From Paralithodes platypus (taxonomy: Eukaryota; Arthropoda; Malacostraca; Decapoda; Lithodidae), in contig CM064509.1 of NCBI GenBank assembly GCA_032716605.1, positions 38,164,924-38,228,923 of the forward strand: a stretch of DNA of 64,000 nt, given 5' to 3'. Of this stretch, positions 31,284 through 40,823 are shown one piece after another. The translations under genes and the position numbers were made by a program. The notes beneath the pieces were generated by a model that was given only the letters and a program-made list of their open reading frames with translations, was not told the DNA's origin and made no database searches. Each line of letters opens with the position of its first letter. Position 1 is the first letter of the stretch.

Positions 31284-31456
31284 ACGTTTGACCACCATTG
31301 TCCCTGGGTGAACAACTGTATAGGTCGGCGTAATTACCGCTATTTTTTTATGTTCCTGTGTTCGCTCAGCATCCACATGATCTCCATCTTTGCGTTCTGT
31401 CTGGTGCACGTGCTGGAGAGCCGGGACAACCTCACCCAGGTCAACACTATCGTCAG
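31284..31456 (+). CDS. DHHC palmitoyltransferase exon: catalytic DHHC motif and TM3
   Basis: The frame starts [20 protein letters not shown]. It contains the catalytic DHHC tetrad (the cysteine takes the acyl group) with the conserved CPW-x-N-N-C-x-G-x-x-N context. TM3 follows ([20 protein letters not shown]), then the start of the luminal loop, [15 protein letters not shown]. The acceptor is ...CTTCTCTTTTCAG at 31283. The donor GTTAGT starts at 31457, phase 2. It joins in frame either to the 36-nt exon at 32741 or straight to 34700. Confidence 0.97.
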
Positions 31457-31499
31457 GTTAGTATCTTTAGTTAGCAGCACAGTGTCAAACGGGAGCGCT

Positions 31500-31580
31500 G
31501 TGGGAAAGCCCGACCGTGGCCATGGCCTTCCTTAGGGACTCGGGGCTGTTCGGCCAGGCAGCTTAGGCAACAACAACGGG
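31500..31580 (+). mobile_element. CAA-tailed retroposon (S1b), intronic
   Basis: CCATGGCCTTCCTTAGGGAC then CTCGGGGCTGTTCGGCCAGG and a CAACAACAA tail. The subfamily with the GGAAGGCCATGGCCA body is the same as at 57492. Confidence 0.75.
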
Positions 31581-31734
31581 GACAATTTAGTTGTAAGACT
31601 GGAATTAATAAGAGGAGGAATACAGGATAATGTAAATGGCATTGCAATGTTTTCGTCATACCATGCCTTGTTACCTTGTGTTGAGTTCGCCACACTTCGA
31701 GCGGCACCGAGGAGCGCGCCGCCCCTCGTTCTGG

Positions 31735-31925
31735 GTGGTGATGCGGTGCAGCAGACTGTTTGAAGGGGCATGTCACTTTATACAATATAAATGGAAATGG
31801 CACTGTGGAGTGGGTCAGTGGGGGGCATGTCTGGGAGCCTGGGGACAGTTTCTGCCATGGCCACCTCTTTTGGGGCACTTCCTCTGGAAGCGGGGCATCA
31901 GATTGATGATGATCATACCTCATTA
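31735..31925 (+). repeat. dispersed repeat R2 with open frame
   Basis: AATGGCACTGTGGAGTGGGT and TGGAAGCGGGGCATCAGATT recur at 50945-51070. Both copies keep a frame reading SFGALPLEAGHQIDDDH or PFGALPLEAGCQIDDDN. It is probably a fragment of a transposon ORF; the family was not recognised. Confidence 0.55.
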
Positions 31926-31983
31926 TATCAGATTAACTTTCATCCATTACCGGTATGGTTTTTTTCTAGTCTTAATTTAATTT

Positions 31984-32223
31984 GGGATGGATGTAGAGTT
32001 CGGGCGTACGGTCGTCATTGTTTACATAGGGCGCTCGCCGCGCTCGCACTTACGTTCCCGTCTATTTCGACGCTATATTTTCTGCTATTTGCCCCCTGTC
32101 ATTACTACATGAATACTAGGTTAGGTTAGGTTAAAATAGACGGGAACATGATGGGAAAGGTCCGACGCCACTACGCGTAATGTAAACGAAGATGGCGGTA
32201 CGCCCGGTCACTACATCCTACCC
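31984..32223. mobile_element. hAT-like MITE (H1), 240 bp, intronic
   Basis: Perfect 8-bp duplication TTTAATTT at 31976-31983 and 32224-32231. Its ends are GGGATGGATGTAGAGTTCGG and GGTCACTACATCCTACCC. Confidence 0.92.
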
Positions 32224-32314
32224 TTTAATTTATTTTTGTTTAAGTGTGATAATTAACTTTCATCTTTTACCAGTATGTTTTTTCTACTCTTCATTTTATT
32301 ATTATTATTTTTTT

Positions 32315-32616
32315 TTAACCCTCGGAATCCGGGAGGCCTCATATGAGGCAAAAACAAAAATTGGCAGGAATCCGGGAGGCCTTATATTAGGCTAAATGCG
32401 AGGCTAAAAATCATCATAACACGGCAACCACGCTTCGTAGCGATGTCATCTCAACGGCATTCTACAGACAACAAAAAGTTCTCCAATTCACAAACAAATT
32501 GACTGCTCTAGGTAGTCTCAATAGGTAGCTACTGAATTATGAATTTTGCCTGTACCAAAAGGGCCCCGGACACAGCGATCGGGGTCACATGAGGCCCCCC
32601 GGATTTCGTGGGTTAA
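32315..32616. mobile_element. TTAA-flanked MITE (P3), intronic
   Basis: It starts TTAACCCTCGGAATCCGGGA and ends CCCCCGGATTTCGTGGGTTAA. It contains a short internal repeat of AATCCGGGAGGCC. Confidence 0.8.
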
Positions 32617-32740
32617 GAGTGATAAAACGGAGAGTGTAAATGATAAGCACACTCCAGGTATAATGCCAGGATGTGATTATGTTAATTAATGGTTGAGCGA
32701 AGCTTTTGATGGTGTAACTGATGGTTTGGCCTCTTCACAG

Positions 32741-32776
32741 GTTTACTAACAATCCTGCAGAGTCAAAAGTGGTCAG
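32741..32776 (+). CDS. candidate 36-nt cassette exon of the palmitoyltransferase gene
   Basis: It lies between a good acceptor (GGCCTCTTCACAG, ending 32740) and a donor GTTAGT at 32777. Its length is a multiple of three and its phase (2 in, 2 out) matches both neighbours. It would insert RFTNNPAESKVV in the luminal TM3-TM4 loop, with the junction codon AG|G replacing AG|T. Without it the loop has the length usual in ZDHHC5/8 proteins, so an optional exon is more likely than a constitutive one. Not confirmed by transcripts. Confidence 0.6.
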
Positions 32777-32999
32777 GTTAGTGGTGGTGTCATCTGGTGG
32801 TGGTGGCTTGTTGTGGCTGTAGATAAAAGTGGTCGGTCCTTAGAGATCTGTGCCCCGTAAAATGCTCTTTCCTTTCACTTAAACATTAGGCTATGCAGTG
32901 TGCAGTTCGGTCTGAGTACATGATTAGATTGATATCCAGTATTCGATAAATGGATATAAAGTCGTGGTCGTGTACTTAACCTTTAACTGTCTTGATGGT

Positions 33000-33125
33000 G
33001 TAATGGTTTGAGTGTTTAAGATCTGTATGTGGTAACCCAGGTTCCAATCCCAGTAGGGTCACATGCTTTTATTAATTTCATTGAGAGGCATTTAGTGTTG
33101 GGAGTGAAATTAATAAATTAGATTA
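33000..33125 (+). mobile_element. tRNA-derived SINE (S3-like)
   Basis: TGGTGTAATGGTTTGAGTG is the box-A region and GGTTCCAATCCC the box-B region, then a GGTCACATGCTTTTATTAAT tail. Confidence 0.65.
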
Positions 33126-33207
33126 AACCTTCCATATTGACAAAAATGTGTTTACTACTAGTTGTTGGCTACATTAATCTGCTGAGTTTTGTATTTTGTT
33201 GATAGTC

Positions 33208-33424
33208 TTAAGCCGGAGTCACACGAGCCGTTTTTCGAGCAATTTTTACGGGCAATTATAGTCTGGCAGCTTCAAATATTACACTTTATCAGAATTCAGC
33301 CGCCTAACATACTCTACCTTCAGTCTAGTTACCGCTACCAATGCAAAAAAGTCCCGAAATATAACGAGAAAAAACTTGCTCATGGAAAATTGACGGAAAA
33401 AAACCCTCGTGTGACAACGGCTAT
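33208..33424. mobile_element. TIR MITE related to M5, intronic
   Basis: The ends TAAGCCGGAGTCACACGAGC and CCTCGTGTGACAACGGCT bound it. It is the inverted sister of 19228-19445. Confidence 0.7.
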
Positions 33425-33557
33425 ATTGTGCTGTGAATCTTAGAATGTAAAACTTGCAAAAGAAACAAACCAAAACTTAGTGGAATGTCAGTTGTCTGTA
33501 AACAAAGCATTCCAATTTTAATCATCACTTTTAAGGACATTTATAGTACAATAGTAG

Positions 33558-33960
33558 TTGTTGTTGTTGTTGCTGTTGTTGTTCCTGTTCCCCAAGGCCC
33601 CGAGTAAGGCCAAGGCCATAAACGAGCGCCCCCACAGAACCCTTCCTGCCGACCACAATAAAGCCTGGGTGACCGAAGCCACTCCATGGCAGGGAGCTGA
33701 GGAGGGTGCGGAAACGCCCGGGAAACCAAAGCCCCACCCAGGGCCCTGTGCCCCTCAGCAATTATGAAGAGAAAGTTGAGGGGCAAAGGAATAATGTGAC
33801 ACTTTAGCTTCCAATCTTGGTAGATTGGGAGGTCAATCCACGGAAGAGACGCCGTCACTTGAGATCTAGAAAATATATAAGTAAAAGGAACAGTCAGAGT
33901 AAGCTATGGGTGTGGCAGAGATCGCTCAGGTCTCACTCTGATAGACCAGCCCATCGCCAC
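33558..33960 (-). mobile_element. longest CAA-tailed retroposon (S1), 403 bp
   Basis: Perfect 15-bp target duplication ATAGTACAATAGTAG at 33543-33557 and 33961-33975. On the - strand it begins GTGGCGATGGGCTGGTCTAT and ends in a CAACAACAA tail. No clear tRNA box A and B pair is seen, so its promoter type is unknown. This copy best defines the full element. Confidence 0.9.
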
Positions 33961-34004
33961 ATAGTACAATAGTAGTACAAGCAAGCAGTGTGACATAGCT
34001 GGTG

Positions 34005-34160
34005 AAACTGTGTTGGTGGTGTAATGGTTTAGATGCTTATGTTCTGGGTGTGGTGTCCCAAGTAGGAATCCCGAGAGGACCATATGCTTTCATTAGTGTA
34101 TTCAAGTGTACTGGGGTTTGTAGTTGATGATTAATGTTAAGAACGGGGTGTTACTTAATT
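34005..34160 (+). mobile_element. tRNA-derived SINE (S3), intronic
   Basis: TTGGTGGTGTAATGGTTTAG head, GTAGGAATCCCGAGAGGACC box-B region, CATATGCTTTCATTAG tail. Confidence 0.75.
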
Positions 34161-34699
34161 AGAGTATTTTGTGGTGAAAGTAGAGTGGAATACTAAAATA
34201 ATAGAGTATATGCCAGAGTAGATAGATAGATGTATTTAATAATTAGATATCTTTACAGTTGGTTGTGTTCTTGTAGACAGAATAATTACCTCTCAACATG
34301 TAATTAGCTTGTGGTTTGACTTGAGTTTTATGTAGCCCAGTTAAGTTAAACCTACAGTATTGTAATGCTACTCTAAGCATTTAATTATATTATTGATAGG
34401 TGTGAACACTGGTTATGCACATTATGTGGTAAATGTATCGGTCAGATAATGCACCTTACTGGAAATTGTATCGGGTCACTAACCAGTCACACTTAACTCT
34501 CTCTAATAATCAGTCTTTCCCTCTTCCTATAACTTACATTATTTCAAACTCTGTGTGTCCAGGCATTGTGGCTCAAATGTCCTTTGATTTTGGCCCTGTC
34601 ACTCTTTCAACTCTGGGGGAGGATAATATGTGTTGTTTGTTTTGCAAGTTTTACATTATAATTGTTAATACGTATGTGTGTTATGGCCTTGTATTACAG

Positions 34700-34894
34700 T
34701 ATGGTAGTGATGGGAGTGATAGCCCTGTTGCTGATACCTATCCTGGGATTGACGGGGTTCCACATGGTCTTGGTGAGTCGGGGTCGCACCACCAACGAGC
34801 AGGTCACCGGCAAGTTCAGAGGCGGATACAATCCTTTCTCCAGGGGGTGCTGTCGAAATTGTTGCTTCATCCTCTGTGGTCCTCAATATCCTAG
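34700..34894 (+). CDS. DHHC palmitoyltransferase exon: TM4 and TTxE motif
   Basis: The exon completes an AGT codon and reads [20 protein letters not shown], then [20 protein letters not shown] and [14 protein letters not shown]. It provides TM4 and the conserved TTxE motif (TTNE) after it. The following GKFRGG-NPF segment and Cys-rich CCRNCC stretch are shared with Zdhhc8 orthologues. It ends LCGPQYP-AG| in phase 2. The acceptor is ...GTATTACAG at 34699 and the donor GTAGGT starts at 34895. Confidence 0.96.
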   Translation, partial: YGSDGSDSPVADTYPGIDGVPHGLGESGSHHQRAGHRQVQRRIQSFLQGVLSKLLLHPLWSSIS

Positions 34895-34911
34895 GTAGGT
34901 CCTAGGGTCAC

Positions 34912-35163
34912 TACAAGTCTCCCTCGATTTACGAGTGGGTTACGTTCCTGAAAACCCGATATTTAATCATATAGCAAAGACTTAAATTAATGGGGGTTAT
35001 GTTCCTGAAAACCTGATCTTAAATAGAACCATCTTATAGCAAACACTTGAATTAATGGGGTAAATGGGGATGTGTTCTCGGACCAGCCAAAACCTAAACT
35101 CAAACTCCTAAAAACTTATATAAAATCGTAAAGCGGGGCATCGGATAGTGAGGGAGACCTGAT
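34912..35163. mobile_element. pogo-like MITE (T1) with internal duplication, intronic
   Basis: It starts TACAAGTCTCCCTCGATTTA and ends GATAGTGAGGGAGACCTG. The block GTTCCTGAAAACC...ATTAATGGGG is present twice. Confidence 0.75.
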
Positions 35164-35169
35164 TGTTAA

Positions 35170-35650
35170 TTCTCTCGGGGATGCTTTTCAAGTTGCTGTA
35201 ATCCTAAGCATTTAAAATTTTGAATATCATATGGTAAAGCGATTTTATTATTCTTCCTTTGTTGCAGTCGGTATTCTACGTGAGTTCATAGGTCACTATC
35301 TATAATTCATTCTATGTGCTGTAGCTAAAATTGTTGATTTATTCTCTGTAATCCTCGATATCCTTAGAGTTAAGTTTCAGGAATATTTAGTTTTCAAATA
35401 TGAGTGAATAGAGAAGGAATGCAAGACAATTAACACAAATTTAGATTATTTTGGCATATAACTTCTCAGGACTTACATAGAATTTTAAAATATAATTTTA
35501 ACATACCAAATGTAATACTAATGGCTCATTACATTTTTATCCAAAGTTGTTACCTATCCAAAGCTAACTCATTTTAACAGTACTGTAGTTCAAAGTTGCA
35601 GGTTACCGAAAGCCAAGGTCTGAATTAAAGGGGCCTTGCTGTACACTTAC
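35170..35650. other. intronic sequence, no feature recognised
   Basis: AT-rich intron with no identifiable repeat. Confidence 0.4.
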
Positions 35651-35654
35651 TGAA

Positions 35655-35765
35655 CGCTATAGAGGTCCCGGACCTTCAGAATAGAAACTTTAAATGTTTC
35701 TGTTCGGGCTCTGTCTCGTGTCGGCCACCCCCCAGCAATGGGGTATGTGCCTGAGTATATACATT
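35655..35765 (+). mobile_element. LINE 3'-UTR fragment, intronic
   Basis: GGGCTCTGTCTCGTGTCGGCC and CAGCAATGGGGTATGTGCCT, then a GAGTATATACAT end. Confidence 0.7.
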
Positions 35766-35929
35766 CATACTGTACACCCATGGACTGAAGCAGTGTCCCA
35801 CCTTAATATTTTCAAATTAATATTTCTCTAGGCCTATTGGGTTAATACAAATACCTGTACAGCGTATGCTCCTGAATAAACTTTTAATATAAAGTCTTTG
35901 TTTATATAATTATGTTAAAGATATTTGTT

Positions 35930-36090
35930 GACTTATATCAAAACCACTATGTGGAAATAACGCCTTATGACCGAGCTCCTTTTAGATAGATAGAAAACTT
36001 GCAAAATTAAACAAATCAAAACAGGGACGACTCAATATTAAGACAAAAGAACTTATCAAAATCACTACGTGGAAATAACGCTTCTCCTTT
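35930..36090. repeat. R1 repeat, duplicated partial copies
   Basis: CACTATGTGGAAATAACGC and CACTACGTGGAAATAACGC occur 120 bp apart. The second copy ends only a few bases before the exon acceptor, so repeat sequence supplies the local acceptor context. Confidence 0.65.
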
Positions 36091-36097
36091 TGTGCAG

Positions 36098-36248
36098 CAT
36101 TAAACGTCCGGCGAAGTTCGTGGGTCGGCACAAAGCCAAGCCCGCCAACAACACTCCCGCCCCAGTGTCTACCATCACCAGCCAAAGCCAAGTGCGCGTG
36201 TACATGGACAACGGTGTACAGGCGCCCAACTCCACCGCGTACAGCCAA
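36098..36248 (+). CDS. DHHC palmitoyltransferase exon: start of cytoplasmic tail
   Basis: The exon completes the AGC codon and reads SIKRPAKFVGRHKAKPANNT, PAPVSTITSQSQ, then VRVYMDNGVQAPNSTAYSQ. The VYMDNG segment matches the tail of ZDHHC5/8 (IMDNG in vertebrates). The acceptor is ...TTTTGTGCAG at 36097. The donor GTGAGT starts at 36249, phase 0. There is no stop codon here and ZDHHC5/8 tails are long, so more exons must follow. Confidence 0.92.
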
Positions 36249-36292
36249 GTGAGTGTTAATCTGTGTCACGTTTGGGGGATTGGGCTCGTTTC

Positions 36293-36513
36293 CTTAAGCT
36301 GGTATCACACAAGCGCTTTTTCCCTCAACACTTCTCATCAATACTGGTCTGGCAGCTTATGAGGGCAACATTTAAAATATTTCTTAGGCCTAAATTCATA
36401 TATCATCGGTCTACTTTCCGATACCAGTGCAAAATATTCCAGAAATGTTGCCAGAATAATGTTGATCATAGAATGTTGACTATGAAAGCTCTCGTGTGAT
36501 ACCGGGTTTAGTC
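36293..36513. mobile_element. TIR MITE (M5)
   Basis: Its ends are TAAGCTGGTATCACACAAGC and GCTCTCGTGTGATACCGGGT. Confidence 0.8.
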
Positions 36514-36514
36514 A

Positions 36515-37447
36515 ACACAGCATTCAAGGATTAATTTCACATCGCTACGTTTGAGGGACTGGTATTTGTTTCCATAATTAACACACTATTCATGGATTTA
36601 TTTCACATAGTTACATTTCAGGAATTTGGGTATATGTTTCCATAAGTCAGTCAGCCAGTAGCCAGCCCTTACTCCCTCCCATAAGGGGTAGGGAGGATCT
36701 GCAAGAGACACGAGAAAGGAAAAAGAGGTGACGGGAGAAGAACACATAACAGTTCCCCCACAAAAAGCTAGGACACAAGCATTCAGAAGCTCCTATCACC
36801 AATTTCTTTCCATAGTATTCATGGATTTATTTCACATCGCTACATGTCAGGGATTTGGGTATATTGTTTACATAATCAACACCGTATTCATGGATTTATT
36901 TCACATCGCTACATGTCAGGGATTTGGGTATTTGTTTACATAATCAACACCGTATTCATGGATTTATTTCACATCGCTACATGTCAGGGATTTGGGTATT
37001 TGTTTACATAATCAACACGTTATTCATGGATTTACTTCACATCGCTACATGTCAGGGATTTGGGTATTTGTTTACATAATCAACACCGTATTCATGGATT
37101 TATTTCACATCGCTACATGTCAGGGATTTGGGTATTTGTTTACATAATCAACACCGTATTCATGGATTTATTTCACATCGCTACATGTCAGGGATTTGGG
37201 TATTTGTTTACATAATCAACACCGTATTCATGGATTTACTTCACATCGCTACATGTCAGGGATTTGGGTATTTATTTACATAATCAACACCGTATTCATG
37301 GATTTATTTCACATCGCTACATGTCAGGGATTTGGGTATTTGTTTACATAATCAACACGGTATTCATGGATTTATTTCACATCGCTACATGTCAGGGATT
37401 TGGGTATTTGTTTACATAATCAACACCGTATTCATGGATTTATTTAA
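36515..37447. repeat. 68-bp satellite, about 9 good copies plus degenerate ones
   Basis: The unit runs TATTCATGGATTTATTTCAC, ATCGCTACATGTCAGGGATT, TGGGTATTTGTTTACATAAT, CAACACCG. Regular copies start at 36816, 36885, 36953 and every 68 bp to 37429. Older divergent copies at 36515-36640 are separated from them by an unrelated 150-bp segment. Confidence 0.95.
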
Positions 37448-37627
37448 TTTGTGAAGACCGTTTTTTTTTACTGATTTCATTGGTCAAGTCCAGCCTTATA
37501 AGGGTCCTGGCTCAGTAGGCTGTCGAAAATTTGTTCTTTCATTCATTGGAAAATATTTTACTTTCGTATTTGTCTCGTTTGTGAAATCAATACTGTATTT
37601 TTGGATTATTTCATCGGTGAAGACAGT

Positions 37628-37801
37628 TGTTGTTGTTGTTGTTTTTCCCCAATCTGCCTGGCCGAACAGCCCCAAGGCCCCGAGCAAGGCCAAGGCTATA
37701 ATCGAGCGCCCCCACAGAACCCTCCCTGCCGACCACAATAAAGCCTGGGTGACCGAAGCCACTCCATGGCGGGGAGCTGAGGAGGGTGCGGAAACGCCCG
37801 G
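37628..37801 (-). mobile_element. CAA-tailed retroposon (S1) inside a satellite
   Basis: Flanked by GAAGACAGT at 37619-37627 and 37802-37810. That sequence belongs to the 42-bp satellite, so the element inserted into the array. Confidence 0.85.
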
Positions 37802-38190
37802 GAAGACAGTATAGTATATTTGTAGGCTATTTATTTCATTGGTGAAGACAGTAGAGTATATTTGTAGGCTATTTATTTCATTGGTGAAGACAGTACAGTA
37901 TATTTGTAGGCTATTTATTTCATTGGTGAAGACAGTACAGTATATTTGTAGGCTATTTATTTCATTGGTGAAGACAGTATAGTATATTTGTAGGCTATTT
38001 ATTTCATTGGTGAAGACAGTACAGTATATTTGTAGGCTATTTATTTCATTGGTGAAGACAGTACAGTATATTTGTAGGCTATTTATTTCATTGGTGAAGA
38101 CAGTACAGTATATTTGTAGGCTATTTATTTCATCGGTGAAGACAGTATAGTATATTTGTAGGCTATTTATTTTGTTAGTGAAGACAGTAT
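37802..38190. repeat. 42-bp satellite, about 9 copies
   Basis: The unit is GAAGACAGTATAGTATATTT then GTAGGCTATTTATTTCATTG-GT. Because 42 is a multiple of three, the - strand stays open for about 278 codons, with a repeating TVFTNEINSLQIYC-like text. This is not considered a gene. Confidence 0.95.
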
Positions 38191-38271
38191 TCGTTTGTTT
38201 TAGTATTTTATTACAAAGAATTACCGTACTTTTGAGATATTTACTTTGGCTGTACAGTACTGTACAGTACA

Positions 38272-38490
38272 GGAGCTGTGGTGGTAAAGTGGTGAGCACG
38301 CTCGCGTGTGCATCTGAAAGACCCGGGATCAAATCCCTGCCACGGCGGACATTTAGTGGGTGCGGTAGTATGTCCTAGCATGTTTCACATGCTTGCACCC
38401 AGTCAAGGGACATCCTGACGACGTATACAGACTAAACACACATAACAAAGCCACTCCAACACCTTCCTCTCTCTCCAACACCCCTTCTCC
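38272..38490 (+). mobile_element. tRNA-derived SINE (S4), complete
   Basis: The head GTGGTGGTAAAGTGGTGAGC and box-B-like GGGATCAAATCCCTGCC are followed by GTCCTAGCATGTTTCACATG. The tail has CTAAACACACATAACAAAGC and CCACTCCAACACCTTCC. Confidence 0.7.
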
Positions 38491-38872
38491 CCTCTCAACA
38501 CTTCTCTGAGCTAGTGCCGATAAAAATGGCATGGTCATTCCTGTAAAGAATCTTCAGAGCCTTACAGATTCCAGGACGAGCTTATTAGCGGCGGATCCCC
38601 AGATCGACCGTGGTGATTGTCACCTAAACTTCTACAAAAGTATAAAAAAAGTACAGTACACTCTGGTTTACGAACTTTGAACATTTATTCTTTCATGATT
38701 CATACATAAACGCCAGAAATTTCATTTATATTCAATACTGGTACTGTAGATGTTTATATATATTTTATTATTACAGTACTGTACTGTACTGTATTATTAT
38801 TTGTAACCAAGATGCATGCCCAGTACTGTACTGTACTTACATATGATGATCAGAAAACAACGGAATAAGCCA

Positions 38873-39067
38873 TACAGGTCTCCCTCGATTTACGATTGGG
38901 TTGTGTCCCTGAAAATCCGATCTTGAATAGAAAAATCATATAGCAAACCCTAAAATCTGATCAGGTAAAAAGGGATGCACTCTCGGACCAGCCAAAACCC
39001 CAAAACAAATGCCTAAACACCTATAATAAAATCGTAAATCGGGTCATCGGATAGTGAGGGAGACCTG
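38873..39067. mobile_element. pogo-like MITE (T1)
   Basis: It starts TACAGGTCTCCCTCGATTTA and ends ATAGTGAGGGAGACCTGA. Confidence 0.8.
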
Positions 39068-39079
39068 AGTGAGAAATAA

Positions 39080-39375
39080 TAGCTGTCGTGGCCTAGCGGG
39101 CTAAGGCTCTACGCAGGGTGTCAAGCGAGAGTCGAGTCCAGTCTTCTTGGTCTGTATTATTGTATATTTAAAAAGATAAAATTGTGGTTTAATGGTCAAA
39201 TTATGTTTTTGGAAGTGATAAAATTGCCAAAACAATGCTAGTTTACATTAATATCCTTGTATTCGTTTTCATATTCATTAAAGTCTCAAACAAAATTGCT
39301 CTGGTTTGACACCCTGGCTCTACGCGCTATGTTGGTGACGACTAGCCGCGTGGGTTCGAATCTCGGCTATGCTAC
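39080..39375 (+). mobile_element. tRNA-derived SINE interrupted by an N1 MITE
   Basis: The head GTCGTGGCCTAGCGGGCTAA and the box-B half CGTGGGTTCGAATCTCGGC are split by the N1 element 39117-39308 (CAGGGTGTCAAGCG to TTTGACACCCTG). The insertion is flanked by GGCTCTACGC on both sides. Confidence 0.75.
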
Positions 39376-39614
39376 GACAGTTTCCAGTGCTCTATATAGC
39401 CTTCGTCGCTTAGTGCTGTAGAATTCATTACAGTTGGGGATTTCCCGCAGATGAAATGAATTCATAAGGTTATTCAACCTTGAGTGAGCAATATCCACAC
39501 AAGATAACGGCTAATACAGTTCGAACTTCTTGACTTTCTTCTCTCCAGTATATGATTACTCTTTCCATTCATCTATCCATAGCCTATAATAGCGCAGTTG
39601 CAATTGTGTACATG

Positions 39615-39755
39615 CTTAGATTGATATGCAGGATTCAAAACTGCATAATAAATCTTAGGCTTGTCCACCATTCTTTAACTGTCTTCGTTTAGATTGATAT
39701 GCAGGATTCAAAACTGCATAATAAATCTTAGGCTTGTCCACCATTCTTTAACTGT
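39615..39755. repeat. tandem duplication, about 75 bp unit
   Basis: AGATTGATATGCAGGATTCA-AAACTGCATAATAAATC through CTTTAACTGTCTTCG occurs twice. Confidence 0.85.
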
Positions 39756-39895
39756 CTTCGTAGCGCAATGGATAAATGCACTGAATTTCGGTGTGAGTAT
39801 CCTAGGTTCGAATCCCTGGACTGCCACATGTATTTGTTGATTTCATTGAGTTTAGGAGTAAATTCGGTTGGTGGAGGTAACATAATAATTGACCT
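39750..39895 (+). mobile_element. tRNA-derived SINE (S2)
   Basis: GTAGCGCAATGGATAAATGC box-A region, GGTTCGAATCC box B, and a CTGCCACATGTATTTGTTGA tail. Confidence 0.75.
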
Positions 39896-40218
39896 TATTG
39901 AAGATATTATGACCAGTAATTTTGTTTTTGCAGATTTGCTTTTCCAGCTATTGCGTTCCCGTTTTCTTTAGGCTGTAGTAATAAAGGTTATTACTCGGAG
40001 GTCGCTCTTCATATTTCTTATTGATTAAATATTTATCTTTAATTTTAGAAGGTTTTGGTATTAGAGATTAGGACTTAAATGCCGGTCCTTTTCTATTTTA
40101 TTACCCAAATTTATATTTCTTGCTGCTCTCTTACGTTCCTAGTGTTTCATTTATGCCGTATGGAAATTTGGATTTTATTTGAAATCCTTAATACCTTCGC
40201 GGTGTTGGGACTTAATAT

Positions 40219-40239
40219 TTTTTTTTTTTTTTTTTTTTA
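40219..40239. repeat. poly-T run
   Basis: About 20 consecutive T residues. Confidence 0.9.
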
Positions 40240-40271
40240 AATTGTGCGGAAAGGTGGGTTTAAAATGTACT

Positions 40272-40495
40272 ATAGTCCGTTCATTCTAGGTTGGGCAGAA
40301 ATCATAATCTCTAACCTCTGTAACCTAAAAAGGGCTAGAGTAAATGAGCTTGTCATTTTCCACACCTATTCCCTAGCCAAATCTTCCTATTTGGTAGAAA
40401 TATTAGCTCGATTAGGCCTACTCTAGTCCTTTTTGATTTATGAGAGGTTAGGGGTTACGATTTCTGCCCAACCTGGAATGGAGAGACTACAGTAG
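40272..40495. mobile_element. foldback MITE (M3)
   Basis: It opens TATAGTCCGTTCATTCTAGG; the right arm GGTTACGATTTCTGCCCAAC closes it. Confidence 0.8.
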
Positions 40496-40800
40496 TGGTG
40501 TGTCAGATTGCCAAAATATAGCAAAACAAATGTGGCATCTACTGGTGTGGCGCATATCCTATCTGCCCACCCAATTTTGTGAAAATGGGACTTGGCGCAT
40601 ATCCTAATCTGCCCACCCAATTTCGTGAAAATCTCTGGATCGCTTCATAAATCAAGTCGCTTCTTCCTGGGTTCATATCATGTCTGCCAACCAAATTTCG
40701 TCAAAATTGGTTCTTAACGTGAGATTTTTTGTTTACAGACAAACTAACACAAAGAGAAACGGAGGTAAAAACATAACCTCCGTCCACCTTTGTTGGCAGA
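40495..40800. other. internally repeated AT-rich sequence
   Basis: TGGCGCATATCCTATCTGCC and TGGCGCATATCCTAATCTGC occur 45 bp apart, with CACCCAATTT-GTGAAAATG after each. It may be a decayed transposon; no coding frame is seen. Confidence 0.45.
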
Positions 40801-40823
40801 GGTAATTGTAACACTAACATGTA

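Noticed and set aside
31636..32129. Overlapping 112-114 codon frames in the palmitoyltransferase intron
   Set aside because: They span repeat R2 and the start of a hAT-like MITE and do not join the gene's phase.
37496..38332. 278-codon minus-strand frame with 14-residue repeats
   Set aside because: It is produced by a 42-bp satellite whose length is a multiple of three, and is broken up by an S1 retroposon.
39900..39975. Candidate exon after TTTTTGCAG
   Set aside because: The reading in phase 0 soon meets a stop, and the text is low-complexity; there is no support.
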